Both the position numbers and the translations under genes were made by a program. Under the pieces are notes generated by a model. It was not told the DNA's origin, searched no databases, and saw only the letters and a program-made list of their open reading frames with translations. Below are positions 1-7,132 of a stretch of DNA of 64,000 nt, in pieces. Within the stretch, counting starts at the first letter, position 1; each line of letters starts with the position of its first letter. The DNA comes from Candidatus Nitrospira nitrosa (GTDB lineage: Bacteria > Nitrospirota > Nitrospiria > Nitrospirales > Nitrospiraceae): contig NZ_CZQA01000012.1 in the NCBI RefSeq assembly GCF_001458735.1, forward strand, positions 1 to 64,000, in the 5' to 3' direction.

Positions 1-22
1 GACCCGAATGGTACTTACTTAA
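1..22. repeat. IS4 element left terminal inverted repeat
   Basis: Pairs with 1498-1519: 21 of 22 positions are complementary, with the mismatch at the twelfth base (T here, C in the reverse complement of the right copy). Confidence 0.85.
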
Positions 23-116
23 CGACTCCGTGGCGGATGCGAGGTACCAAACGGCTGCCTCGAGTGATACGGTAGGGTTGCTACCCCACCATCTTTCACC
101 CGAGGAGCGAAGCTGA

Positions 117-1505
117 ATGTATCCGAAGCGTAGCTTGTGCACACAGCAACAACAGCGGATTCGTCGTCACGTCCACCACAGCGATGCGTACACGTTCTTC
201 AACCTGCTGACCGGCCCAGCGTTGTTGAGCGACATCGAATCGCTGGTCCCGCCGCATCGGGACCGGGTGTTCCCACCCACCGAGACGTTGTCGATGTTTC
301 TGGCGCAGGCACTCAGTGCCGATCGCTCGTGCCAGAAAGCCGTGAACGACACGGCAGTCAAACGCGTAGCCAGAGGGCTGCCACCGTGCAGTACACATAC
401 CGGCGCGTACTGTCGTGCGCGACAACGCTTGCCGATGGAAATGCTTTCGAGCCTGGTGCGCCAGACAGGGCGACGGATCACCTCACAGGCTCCCGAGTTA
501 TGGCAGTGGCGGGGACGTCCGGTTCGGTTGGTCGATGGCACAACCGTGGTGATGCCGGACACACCAGCGAATCAGGCGACCTATCCACACTCGCGGAGTC
601 AGAAGCCCGGGCTGGGGTTCCCCTTGTGCCGGATCGTGGGCCTGCTGTGTCTTGAGAGCGGGGCGGTGCTCAATGCCGCGATTGGCCGCTATCAGGGGAA
701 GGGCGGCGATGAACAGACCCTGCTGCGCTCGATACTCGACACGTTGGAATGTGGGGACCTGCTGGTTGGTGATGCCTTTTACGCCACGTATTTTCTGCTG
801 TGCACGTTGCGTACGCTGGGCATTGATGCGGTCTTTGAGCAGTACGGAGCCCGCCAGCGCCGGACCGACTTTCGGTGTGGGCAACGGTTAGGCCCACGCG
901 ACCACCTGATCGTGCTCCGCAAGCCAACCAACAAACCTGACTGGATGAGTCAGGCTGACTATGATCAGGCGCCCGATACGCTGTTGGTACGGGAACTGCG
1001 CACTGGCGGGAAGACTCTGGTAACAACACTGCTCTGCCCTAAGGCCACGCACAAGGCCGCCCTGAAGGCATTGTTTCGAAGCCGATGGCACGTCGAACTG
1101 GATTTGCGCAGTATCAAGAGCACCTTGGGCATGGAGCAGTTAAGCTGTCAGACCCCCGCGATGGCCCTCAAGGAAATTTGGGTCCATCTCCTGGCTTACA
1201 ATCTCATTCGGCTGCTGATGGCTCAGGCGGCACTCCACGCCGACGCGCGACCGCGCCAGCTGAGTTTCAAACACACCCTCCAGCTCTGGATCGCCTGGGA
1301 GCAGCATAGCCACGGCCTCAACGGCGATCCAATGCACGATGGCCTGTTAGTCCTGATCGCTCAACAGCGGGTCGGCAACAGGCCTGGCCGCATCGAACCC
1401 CGAGCTATCAAGCGCCGACCAAAACCCTATCCGCTGCTCACCAAACCACGTGCGATCGCCAGAGAGGACATCCGCAAATATGGCCACCCTGAGAAGCTTA
1501 AGTAA
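117..1505 (+). CDS. IS4-family DDE transposase
   Basis: A 462-residue transposase that would cut and rejoin the ends of the surrounding element. The catalytic triad is visible: first Asp in LVDGTT near residue 138, second Asp in VGDAFY near residue 217, and Glu in WHVELDLRSIK near residue 325. The Glu lies in a YREK-like signature typical of IS4 transposases. An Arg/Lys-rich tail follows. A GAGGAG ribosome-binding site lies upstream of the ATG. The TAA stop at 1503-1505 falls within the right inverted repeat, a compact arrangement common in insertion sequences. The length is normal for the family and no frameshift is seen. Confidence 0.93.
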   Translation: MYPKRSLCTQQQQRIRRHVHHSDAYTFFNLLTGPALLSDIESLVPPHRDRVFPPTETLSMFLAQALSADRSCQKAVNDTAVKRVARGLPPCSTHTGAYCRARQRLPMEMLSSLVRQTGRRITSQAPELWQWRGRPVRLVDGTTVVMPDTPANQATYPHSRSQKPGLGFPLCRIVGLLCLESGAVLNAAIGRYQGKGGDEQTLLRSILDTLECGDLLVGDAFYATYFLLCTLRTLGIDAVFEQYGARQRRTDFRCGQRLGPRDHLIVLRKPTNKPDWMSQADYDQAPDTLLVRELRTGGKTLVTTLLCPKATHKAALKALFRSRWHVELDLRSIKSTLGMEQLSCQTPAMALKEIWVHLLAYNLIRLLMAQAALHADARPRQLSFKHTLQLWIAWEQHSHGLNGDPMHDGLLVLIAQQRVGNRPGRIEPRAIKRRPKPYPLLTKPRAIAREDIRKYGHPEKLK

Positions 1506-1519
1506 GTGCCATTCGGGTC
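1498..1519. repeat. IS4 element right terminal inverted repeat
   Basis: Reverse complement of 1-22 with one mismatch. It contains the transposase stop codon. Confidence 0.85.
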
Positions 1520-1603
1520 AGACCCCGTTTATTACAGGCGCTTGACGAATGCACGCACGATCGCGTGTACTGGGAAAACTGGCTCGCACAACCTGCTGCG
1601 TAG
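1520..1603 (+). pseudogene. possible 3' remnant of an ORF interrupted by the IS4 element
   Basis: Directly after the right inverted repeat one plus-strand frame stays open to a TAG at 1601-1603. It encodes about 27 residues including ALDECTHDRVYWENWLAQPAA (shown in part), which reads like the tail of a real protein rather than random sequence. No start codon or family can be assigned, and the 5' part would lie left of the window. The call is tentative. Confidence 0.22.
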
Positions 1604-1751
1604 GCCTCAACCGCCTGGCACCACGTATGACGGGCAAAGGCTGCCCAACAGACCGGAGCCACCTCATCCACCCTGCATGACTAGGCAGTGGCTAGCGTTG
1701 ATAAGAAATCAAACCAGTCAGGCGACCTTGGAAGGTCCAAAGCATCCAATG

Positions 1752-1853
1752 CTAGAAACCTGCGGTCATGAAGGCAAAAACAATAATGGCGACGACTGCA
1801 ACGGCAATTGTGATCAGGAGAAGAGGAGGGTTGTCGCCAAACATTCCAGGCAT
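1752..1853 (-). CDS. 33-residue single-span membrane protein
   Basis: This very small gene starts with ATG at 1853, preceded by a strong GGGAGG ribosome-binding site six bases upstream, and ends at TAG 1752-1754. The product begins MPGMFGDNPP. A hydrophobic helix of about 20 residues (LLLITIAVAVVAIIVFAFM) follows and the protein ends TAGF. It would be one transmembrane helix with a short periplasmic or cytoplasmic head. Such peptides often serve as small subunits of membrane complexes or stress-induced proteins, but there is no recognised family or informative neighbour. The call rests on the ribosome-binding site and the clean hydrophobic profile. Confidence 0.55.
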   Translation of the reverse strand: MPGMFGDNPPLLLITIAVAVVAIIVFAFMTAGF

Positions 1854-2036
1854 AATCGACCTCCCGGTTAAAGTTTGTTGGGCTCAGCATAGCCGAGTTG
1901 ATGTCGGTGGTCCACTGTGAGGATCCACGGCTGGCTGAAGCCTGTTATCAGCAGCGCCACCCGTCTCATCTATCGGTTCGGCGGGTGTTTCATGCGCTGA
2001 GAAGCGTTCTTCCCCGTAACGCCCAATCGAGCCGTT

Positions 2037-2190
2037 TCACGGCTCAGTGCGTTTGACCTGCCGCACCAGCAACCCTGTCCGTGTATCGATATCCACCAGC
2101 AGATTGTGACCTGACAAAGGGAGCAGGCGCCACTTAGGACGTGCAAAGCCAATTTCCCTGAAGACCCCGAGAGCCACTTCACATGATGCA
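2037..2190 (-). pseudogene. degenerate C-terminal copy of the neighbouring DUF4282 gene
   Basis: Read on the minus strand, this stretch ends in NLLVDIDTRTGLLVRQVKRTEP then TGA at 2037-2039. The intact gene at 3101-3520 ends in ELLVSIDTRTGLLVRQGKRIEP, so the last 22 residues agree at all but a few positions. DNA similarity continues about 40 bp past both stop codons (roughly 2000-2110 against 3060-3170). Upstream of the shared tail the frame stays open without resembling the DUF4282 helices, and there is no credible start. It is best read as the leftover of a partial duplication. Confidence 0.6.
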
Positions 2191-2195
2191 CTTAT

Positions 2196-2987
2196 TTGCA
2201 GACAAAACGAGAGGTCTGTTTTAGCATCCTTATCATCATGAACACACTTTTATCCGTTGGTGTTCTAGTTCTTACCCTCCTCACGCTACTCATTTTCTTG
2301 GCATCTTGTGTGATCACCCTTACTGATGGACAGGGCGCCCTGGTGTTCGTGTTTTCTATCCCCGCCATGTCGATATTGCTGTTCTGCGCATTGATGTTAA
2401 GTCGAAGAATAAAAGCATCCCCCCACTCAACGTGGCGCATGGACTATCTCCCCAAAATTGTTTCAGCGTTACTGATGGCATTCTTCATGTCCTTACTCGT
2501 ACCAGGCCTCCGAAAGCTCCCTGATACCTTCATGGACCTCGTTGGAACAACTTTTACGTATGCTACTGGAGCGACCCCTTACGCGTTTTTCAAGGAACGC
2601 GCGTCATTCCCAAACAAGCTTTCCGTACAGCTACAAAAGGAAAACCAAAAGGCAATTATCTTCTCTGATCTTGACGTGACCTTTGCATGGGATAGGGTCT
2701 GTATTTTTGGACCTTACACGAATAATGCAAAAGCTAGATCCGTACTACACATGAATTGGAATATCGAGGAGCGCAGTGAGATACATTTTTCAGATTCCGT
2801 CAATGCGCTCGTGTTTTTATATCAAGGACGCGTCAATCAAGTGGTCGACCTTAAGCGTGGCATTGCGGATTTCAAAGATCTTGATATTTGCCTGAGCCGA
2901 AACCAAGCCAATTTCGAACATAGAACCGACGCGAATGGACTTACAATACTCATGCTGGATAGATCAGATCCTTTCAACCACCAATAG
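2196..2987 (+). CDS. membrane-anchored protein of unknown function
   Basis: Up to 263 residues from a TTG codon; an in-frame ATG at 2238 (residue 15) is an alternative start, and neither has a strong ribosome-binding site. Three hydrophobic segments are visible at about residues 17-42, 49-68 and 85-103. A soluble C-terminal part of about 155 residues with charged and aromatic residues follows. No family is recognised. The gene lies between an intact DUF4282 gene and its degenerate partial copy, both on the opposite strand, so it may have arrived with, or been trapped by, the duplication. The absence of internal stops over 790 bp and the clear membrane profile support a real gene. Confidence 0.6.
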   Translation: MQTKREVCFSILIIMNTLLSVGVLVLTLLTLLIFLASCVITLTDGQGALVFVFSIPAMSILLFCALMLSRRIKASPHSTWRMDYLPKIVSALLMAFFMSLLVPGLRKLPDTFMDLVGTTFTYATGATPYAFFKERASFPNKLSVQLQKENQKAIIFSDLDVTFAWDRVCIFGPYTNNAKARSVLHMNWNIEERSEIHFSDSVNALVFLYQGRVNQVVDLKRGIADFKDLDICLSRNQANFEHRTDANGLTILMLDRSDPFNHQ

Positions 2988-3100
2988 AGCAAGGCCTGTG
3001 GTTGGACCAACAAGCACATCATTGCATTTCCCAAGACTTCAGGATTTGCAGCGCCTGCCTGCGAGAGAAGCTCTTCTGTATATTCCCCGATTGAGCTGTC

Positions 3101-3520
3101 TCAGGGTTCAATGCGTTTCCCCTGCCGCACCAGCAGCCCTGTCCGCGTATCAATGCTGACCAGCAGCTCATGAAGACTAAAGAGCAGAATGGCCCCTTCA
3201 CACATGATGCGCCAGACCAGATTGCCCATCACAAGGGCTGCAACCCCCCCAAGGCGAGTGAAAATCGGACCAGCCGCATACTCATCCAGCGCATCAGGCG
3301 ACAAGATCGACAACAGCCCGCCAGCGGTGATGAAGCACGCTCCAATAAAGTAGATGACTTTAATGAGCTGCGGCGTCACTAATTCTCGAAAGGCAAAATA
3401 CTCCGCGTAGAAGCTCATGTATTTCACCGATTTTGCTCGTGGTGCATTCAAGGCCTGCTCACACACGGAGCACTTCGTGGCCGAAGCATCGTTTTCCATA
3501 AAACATTGTGGACACTTCAT
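3101..3520 (-). CDS. zinc-ribbon DUF4282 membrane protein
   Basis: 139 residues starting at the ATG at 3520, preceded by GGAGGGAG; an upstream in-frame start at 3547 lacks such a site. The N-terminus is a small zinc ribbon with CPQC near residue 3 and CSVC near residue 17. It is followed by a DUF4282-like domain: FRELVTPQLIKVIY leads into two transmembrane helices, then a WRIMCEGAILLFSLHELL amphipathic segment. DUF4282 proteins are small bacterial membrane proteins of unknown role. A partial copy of its 3' end lies about 1 kb downstream at 2037-2190. Confidence 0.8.
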   Translation of the reverse strand: MKCPQCFMENDASATKCSVCEQALNAPRAKSVKYMSFYAEYFAFRELVTPQLIKVIYFIGACFITAGGLLSILSPDALDEYAAGPIFTRLGGVAALVMGNLVWRIMCEGAILLFSLHELLVSIDTRTGLLVRQGKRIEP

Positions 3521-3673
3521 AGATACTCCCTCCGGTCGGTGGTTCAAAGATAGACAACACTGCTTCGTGCAGCTTATCCAACTTCCGGCTCAGAGGCGAG
3601 AGCCCAATTCACAGCCGGGTCCTGGGCTGTGTGAGTCGTCAGAATCGATTCCGAAAGAAAACGAAGGAAGGTG

Positions 3674-3703
3674 TTTACCAACCCCATCGGAACACCGTAT
3701 ACT
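3674..3703 (+). promoter_or_regulatory. sigma-70-type promoter of tRNA-Ser(UGA)
   Basis: A -35-like TTTACC (3674-3679) and a -10-like TATACT (3698-3703) are separated by 18 bp and lie about 33 bp before the mature tRNA 5' end. Confidence 0.5.
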
Positions 3704-3736
3704 GCGCGATCTCATACCTGCCTAAAGCGCAAGGCC

Positions 3737-3826
3737 GGAGGGGTGACGGAGCGGCCGAACGTGCCGGTCTTGAAAACCGGAGATGGGGTAACTCATCCGC
3801 GAGTTCAAATCTCGCCCCCTCCGCCA
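3737..3826 (+). tRNA. tRNA-Ser, anticodon UGA
   Basis: Acceptor arms GGAGGGG (3737-3743) and CCCCTCC (3816-3822) pair, followed by discriminator G and an encoded CCA (3824-3826). The anticodon stem-loop at about 3764-3780 carries TGA in the loop CTTGAAA. A long variable arm precedes the T-arm GAGTTCAAATCTC, as expected of a class II serine tRNA. A tyrosine-integrase stub lies just downstream, so this tRNA may have served as an attachment site. Confidence 0.95.
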
Positions 3827-3869
3827 TATTTCAGCAGGCTGTGAACTTTCATCCAAACTACCTTCCCGC

Positions 3870-3990
3870 TCAACTCTCCCAAGTGTCGATATACCGGTTG
3901 AGCCGCTTCGCGGCCTTACGAAGATCATCCTCACGCGTGAGGTTATACCGGTCAAAGACTGATCGGGTCTTACGAACGAAGAATCTACGA
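3870..3990 (-). pseudogene. C-terminal fragment of a phage/island tyrosine integrase
   Basis: The minus strand ends in VRKTRSVFDRYNLTRED, then about 17 residues, with TGA at 3870-3872. The block KTRSVFDRYNL is the characteristic C-terminus of tyrosine recombinases, where the Tyr of DRY is the nucleophile. Only about 40 residues remain. Upstream the sequence (SGSRARRFFV) no longer matches the usual SGHKT motif, and the remaining catalytic domain is missing. Its position about 45 bp beyond the tRNA-Ser 3' end points to an island or prophage that integrated there and was later lost. Confidence 0.7.
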
Positions 3991-4008
3991 GCTCGACTCC
4001 CTGAGACC

Positions 4009-4179
4009 ATGCCCCCATTGCTGTCCGTGATGGCTCAGATCGAAGAAAAAGTCGTGAATCACATTCTCGAGGGCTTGAATCAGAACGGGATGGACTCCAA
4101 GCAGTCGGTGAAGTTGTTGGAGCACATCGGGCGGATTATTGAGATAGGCATGCAAATGACACGGGGAACGACATATTAA
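4009..4179 (+). CDS. 56-residue hypothetical protein
   Basis: A short ORF with ATG at 4009 or 4030 encodes a mainly helical, amphipathic peptide containing IEEKVVNHILEGL and KLLEHIGRIIEIGMQM. Neither start has a convincing ribosome-binding site, and the ORF abuts the integrase remnant, so it could be part of the same decayed island. The composition is more protein-like than neighbouring shadow frames. No family is recognised. Confidence 0.35.
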   Translation: MPPLLSVMAQIEEKVVNHILEGLNQNGMDSKQSVKLLEHIGRIIEIGMQMTRGTTY

Positions 4180-4243
4180 CTAGGACCGACAGTAGTCCTG
4201 GGTCTGCCTCGCCTAATAGAATACGCAACAGGAAGGATAACAG

Positions 4244-4591
4244 ATGGTTCAGTTGCTTATTATTGTTCTCTTGCTCGGGGGAATCTGGACACAAGAGGTA
4301 TCAGCGAACCCCGCCCATGGCCGTATACAGCAGATGACATCGGGAGACCGAAACACGCTCTTTGCCAAGTTTCTTCAAGGCAGTGGACAACGCTGCGACT
4401 CCGTGACACGAAGCTTCTTCCAGGGGGCAACGAAGTCGGATGATGCCGTTTGGAATGTGACCTGTCGTGACGGCCAGATGTTTGCCGTCCTGATCTATAA
4501 CGACGCCAAAGGGTCATCCAAGATCCTCAGCTGTGCAACGCTGAAGGCTATCAACGCAGGTGACTGTTTTAAAAAAGTTCTAAGAGAGTGA
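4244..4591 (+). CDS. small secreted protein of unknown function
   Basis: 115 residues with an AGGAAGG site upstream of the ATG. A hydrophobic N-terminus (about residues 1-20, ending near VSA-NP) looks like a Sec signal peptide. The mature part holds four cysteines (in QRCDSV, VTCRD, SCATL and GDCFK) that could form two disulfides in the periplasm. No known domain is recognised. The next ORF, a decayed thermonuclease, starts immediately after the stop, so the two may once have shared a transcript. Confidence 0.7.
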   Translation: MVQLLIIVLLLGGIWTQEVSANPAHGRIQQMTSGDRNTLFAKFLQGSGQRCDSVTRSFFQGATKSDDAVWNVTCRDGQMFAVLIYNDAKGSSKILSCATLKAINAGDCFKKVLRE

Positions 4592-4592
4592 C

Positions 4593-4850
4593 TTGGTACA
4601 CGGTAGAACCACGCTTGCTACCTCTGTTCTTCTGATTATGACGAGCGCGGCCTGTGCGGACTTCACAAGGCCGGTGATCTCAGCCCTCAATGCTGACATT
4701 GTTGTGGTCTTACATCATAAGAAAGCCGAACATATCCGCCTGCAGGGGATAGACTGCCTGGAAAAGGCCCAGGCGTTCGAGCAGCGGGCGAAGCAAGCAA
4801 CATCGAGCTTGAGTTTTTCAAAGACCGTCACAGTCGAAGCCTACTGTTAG
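4593..4850 (+). pseudogene. truncated, mutated thermonuclease (SNase-like) gene
   Basis: A TTG-started frame encodes a signal peptide and then the first half of a staphylococcal-nuclease fold, containing EHIRLQGIDCLEKAQAF, which aligns with the family block IRLxGIDxPExxQAF. The family's metal-binding DGDT is replaced by NADI. The frame stops after VTVEAYC at a TAG (4848-4850), where intact members continue with a DKYGR motif and a further 60 or more residues. The codons after the stop read DKHKRGRR, a decayed DKYGR. The gene therefore lacks both catalytic parts and is almost certainly inactive. Confidence 0.7.
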
Positions 4851-5042
4851 GACAAGCACAAGCGAGGGAGAAGGGAAACTGAATTGGAAGGATCCGATCG
4901 GGCTTGATGCCACGATTTTTGATCGAGGATACCGGGCAACCGGCTCCAGGAGCCATTAAACTCCTCTTTACAGACTTATCCACCAAGCGTAGCCTTATGA
5001 CCGTACGATCCAGCCCACACCTTGTGAGAAGAGAGGTGACCT

Positions 5043-5180
5043 ATGGCAGTCTCTCTCAACCCATTTCAAAGCTCACTCCAGTGGCTTCACAATCCTCTTG
5101 CGAGAGCAGCCGTGCTGTGTATTATGGGAGTCCTGTGTGTCCTTGCCTTCAGCTATTTCGCGACACGGCAATGGCTTTAA
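5043..5180 (+). CDS. 45-residue single-span membrane protein
   Basis: Begins with ATG at 5043 after an AGAGGTG ribosome-binding site and ends TAA 5178-5180. The product starts MAVSLNPFQSSLQWLHNP and has one hydrophobic helix (AAVLCIMGVLCVLAFSYFA). It ends in a short charged tail TRQWL. One transmembrane pass with a positive-inside C-terminus is expected. No family is recognised. The surrounding 700 bp otherwise hold only remnants. Confidence 0.5.
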   Translation: MAVSLNPFQSSLQWLHNPLARAAVLCIMGVLCVLAFSYFATRQWL

Positions 5181-5273
5181 CCACGCAGAGACGACCCATC
5201 GTTGAATCGAAACGCCTTCCGTGACCTGACGACAGGCAGGGTGCCACAGAAGCTGCCTTCCGGTGCGGATAGT

Positions 5274-5295
5274 GGGTAGCACCTACCCGTTTTGT
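5274..5295 (+). terminator. weak hairpin with T-rich tail
   Basis: GGGTA (5274-5278) pairs with TACCC (5284-5288) and is followed by GTTTTGT. It could end transcripts from the small gene at 5043-5180. The stem is short, so this is uncertain. The rest of 5181-5612 shows no other supported feature. Confidence 0.3.
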
Positions 5296-5612
5296 CCCGG
5301 TGCTGTAAATCTCAGAAGAGCCTAAACCCACGACCGGAGCTCTACTTCAGTTCTCATCAAAACTGTCTCATACGGATGCAGTGCCTTGTTGACAGTACCG
5401 GCCTCAGATCCTGAAGCACTCGTACCCGTCTTCCCTTTGCACTTCTTTGAACAGAGTGGGCTACCCATGGCCCACTGTCCCATCCCGCTGGATACCAGCC
5501 AAATCACAGCGACACCCCCGTTTGATGGGTCTTGCCACCTACGAGGGTAGTAGTCGCATTTCCGTTCTCGTATTACCGTGCAATGACCATCGAGACTTCT
5601 CAAGGAGGCGTA

Positions 5613-5978
5613 ATGATGATGCCCCAGGCAATGGTCTCAAAGATCGCAATCGACTGCATCCTGTCGGAAGGAAGCGAAGGGTTACAGGGCGAAGGATGTA
5701 TTTATGCACTCTCCTCCTCCCCTCCTTCGATCACAGGCCCTGAACAGTTGCACCCTGGTGACTATGTCAAATTACGCCTGTGGTTACCCAACGATGAGGG
5801 TTCAGCTATCCAGATAGACCTCGCCGAGGTCCAGTGGGTCAAACACCAGTGGGTCAAGCTCGACTTGCTCCTCACCTCGTCCAAAGATCAAGCCCGGCTC
5901 AGGCAGTTCATCGCACCGGCAAACCAGGCGCAACCGGTTCCCCACCGAATGTGGGAACAGATTGTGATTCGCGCATGA
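5613..5978 (+). CDS. PilZ-like domain protein
   Basis: About 121 residues. Three consecutive ATG codons (5613, 5616, 5619) follow an AAGGAGG site, which fixes the start far better than upstream in-frame codons. The fold pattern is that of a PilZ beta-barrel: IYALSSS...TGPEQLHPGDYVKLRLWLP, then IDLAEVQWV and KLDLLL, ending in a DQARLRQF helix. PilZ domains usually bind cyclic di-GMP through RxxxR and (D/N)xSxxG. Here the first motif is not seen and the second is degenerate, so it may be a non-binding paralogue. Cytoplasmic. Confidence 0.6.
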   Translation: MMMPQAMVSKIAIDCILSEGSEGLQGEGCIYALSSSPPSITGPEQLHPGDYVKLRLWLPNDEGSAIQIDLAEVQWVKHQWVKLDLLLTSSKDQARLRQFIAPANQAQPVPHRMWEQIVIRA

Positions 5979-6181
5979 AGGTCGAGCGATTGGTCGGAAA
6001 ACATGGATAGCGTGATGCGCCAGCATGGGAGGGCGTACAGAGCACGTGGGTGAAGGACGTTGTGTGCGGATGCCCACCCGCAGGCAACGACGGTTTCTTC
6101 TCCCTCCCGAAGAAACCTCCCTTCACTCATATTCCTATGAATGTTCCATACAAAGCCTCAGGGTGAGCAGGAGAACCACAC

Positions 6182-6382
6182 GTGGAAAAACAACCGAATT
6201 CTAGAGGAGCTATTCGACGGGAACTACGTGGGAAGGCCTGTCCTTTCTGCGGAGGGAGGACGTATCACCTGGTGCTTCGCACGACAGGCATTGCAGACCA
6301 GTCAGTCCTCTCTGCTCGATGCCGTCACTGTGGTCACCCCAAAAGTCTCGAGACGGACTTCAAGCACATCTTGTGGATCTGA
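6182..6382 (+). CDS. small zinc-ribbon protein
   Basis: 66 residues from a GTG at 6182 preceded by AGGAG at nine bases. Two cysteine pairs, CPFCGG near residue 20 and CRHCGH near residue 47, form a treble-clef or ribbon zinc site around a beta-hairpin (RTYHLVLRTT). No enzymatic domain is present. Such proteins often bind nucleic acid or act as small adaptors. It is transcribed in line with the next small gene 52 bp downstream. Confidence 0.65.
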   Translation: MEKQPNSRGAIRRELRGKACPFCGGRTYHLVLRTTGIADQSVLSARCRHCGHPKSLETDFKHILWI

Positions 6383-6434
6383 GCGCATGTCACCGCCGCC
6401 GGATAACATGATCGATCACCGAGGAGGGTACACA

Positions 6435-6698
6435 ATGGCAATTACCAGACTCAAAATGTATCTTGGCCGTACCGAACGGAAACGTAAAGCGCTTCACATG
6501 CTGATACTCAGCGGAGTGGTGCGGCCCAGCCACACTGAACTACGATATACAACGCTGCTCTCACAGGCTGAAGAGGAGAGTAATAGTTCCCAGAATAGCG
6601 CGCTTTCTCCTGCTCACGCATCGGACTATCTCCATCAATTTCTCCAATCACTACAGAGACGAATCACACAGCTGATCCCGCTAGAACCAACGCACTAG
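6435..6698 (+). CDS. 87-residue hypothetical protein
   Basis: The ATG at 6435 follows GGAGGG by six bases, so the longer frame extending upstream to 6141 is not needed. The N-terminus is basic (RLKMYLGRTERKRK). The rest is polar, Ser-rich and probably helical at the end (YLHQFLQSLQRRITQL). No signal peptide, membrane segment or known domain is seen. The good ribosome-binding site and position behind the zinc-ribbon gene support it as real. Confidence 0.5.
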   Translation: MAITRLKMYLGRTERKRKALHMLILSGVVRPSHTELRYTTLLSQAEEESNSSQNSALSPAHASDYLHQFLQSLQRRITQLIPLEPTH

Positions 6699-6889
6699 GA
6701 ACACAGCCTGTTCAAGCCTCGCCGTGTGGCAACCTCGAGAATGTGCTTGCGCACTTTAGCCAAGTCCGAATGCGAATCATCCCTTGTGCCTCTCCCTTGA
6801 GCTGAGGTAAGATGCCTCCGCGTCGGTGATGCTCCGCCCTGGCGATAATTTCCGCTGTGGATGCGGCCCGATCCCTACAGTTGTGACGT

Positions 6890-6982
6890 GGAGAGGTGGC
6901 CGAGTGGCCGAAGGCAGCGGTTTGCTAAACCGCCGTAGGGACAAAATCTCTACCGAGGGTTCAAATCCCTCCCTCTCCGCCA
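6890..6982 (+). tRNA. tRNA-Ser, anticodon GCU
   Basis: Acceptor arms GGAGAGG (6890-6896) and CCTCTCC (6972-6978) pair, followed by discriminator G and encoded CCA (6980-6982). The anticodon loop TTGCTAA carries GCT. A long variable arm marks it as a class II tRNA, and the T-arm contains GGTTCAAATCC. It is the second serine tRNA in 3.2 kb. Confidence 0.95.
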
Positions 6983-7132
6983 CTGTTGCTATCATGAATT
7001 TTCTCGGGTAATCCATCGCTTTTAGCCAAGCCCTCCGATCTCCACCCTGTGAAATATGTGTTGTAGGACCAAGATGCGTGTCGTATGCTTACAAGCTTCT
7101 TTGGCCTCTTATAAGAAAGGACCCGACACTCT

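Larger units (their letters stand above)
1..1519 (+). mobile_element. IS4-family insertion sequence
   Basis: The element is bounded by 22-bp terminal inverted repeats at 1-22 and 1498-1519 that differ at one position and begin GACCCGAATGG. It encodes a single DDE transposase whose stop codon lies inside the right repeat. The left boundary coincides with the window edge, so a target duplication cannot be seen and the true tip could extend a few bases further out. Assignment to IS4 rests on the transposase motifs. The element looks intact and potentially active. Confidence 0.85.

Noticed and set aside
1506-1871. 121-residue plus-strand frame after the IS4 element
   Set aside because: It starts inside the right inverted repeat, is compositionally unlike a protein, and covers the better-supported minus-strand small gene at 1752-1853.
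3631-4179. 182-residue plus-strand frame
   Set aside because: It runs through the tRNA-Ser gene and the integrase remnant; only the last 56 codons could be a gene.
4904-5224. 106-residue plus-strand frame
   Set aside because: No ribosome-binding site or domain; it overlaps the small membrane protein in another frame, which has a good ribosome-binding site.
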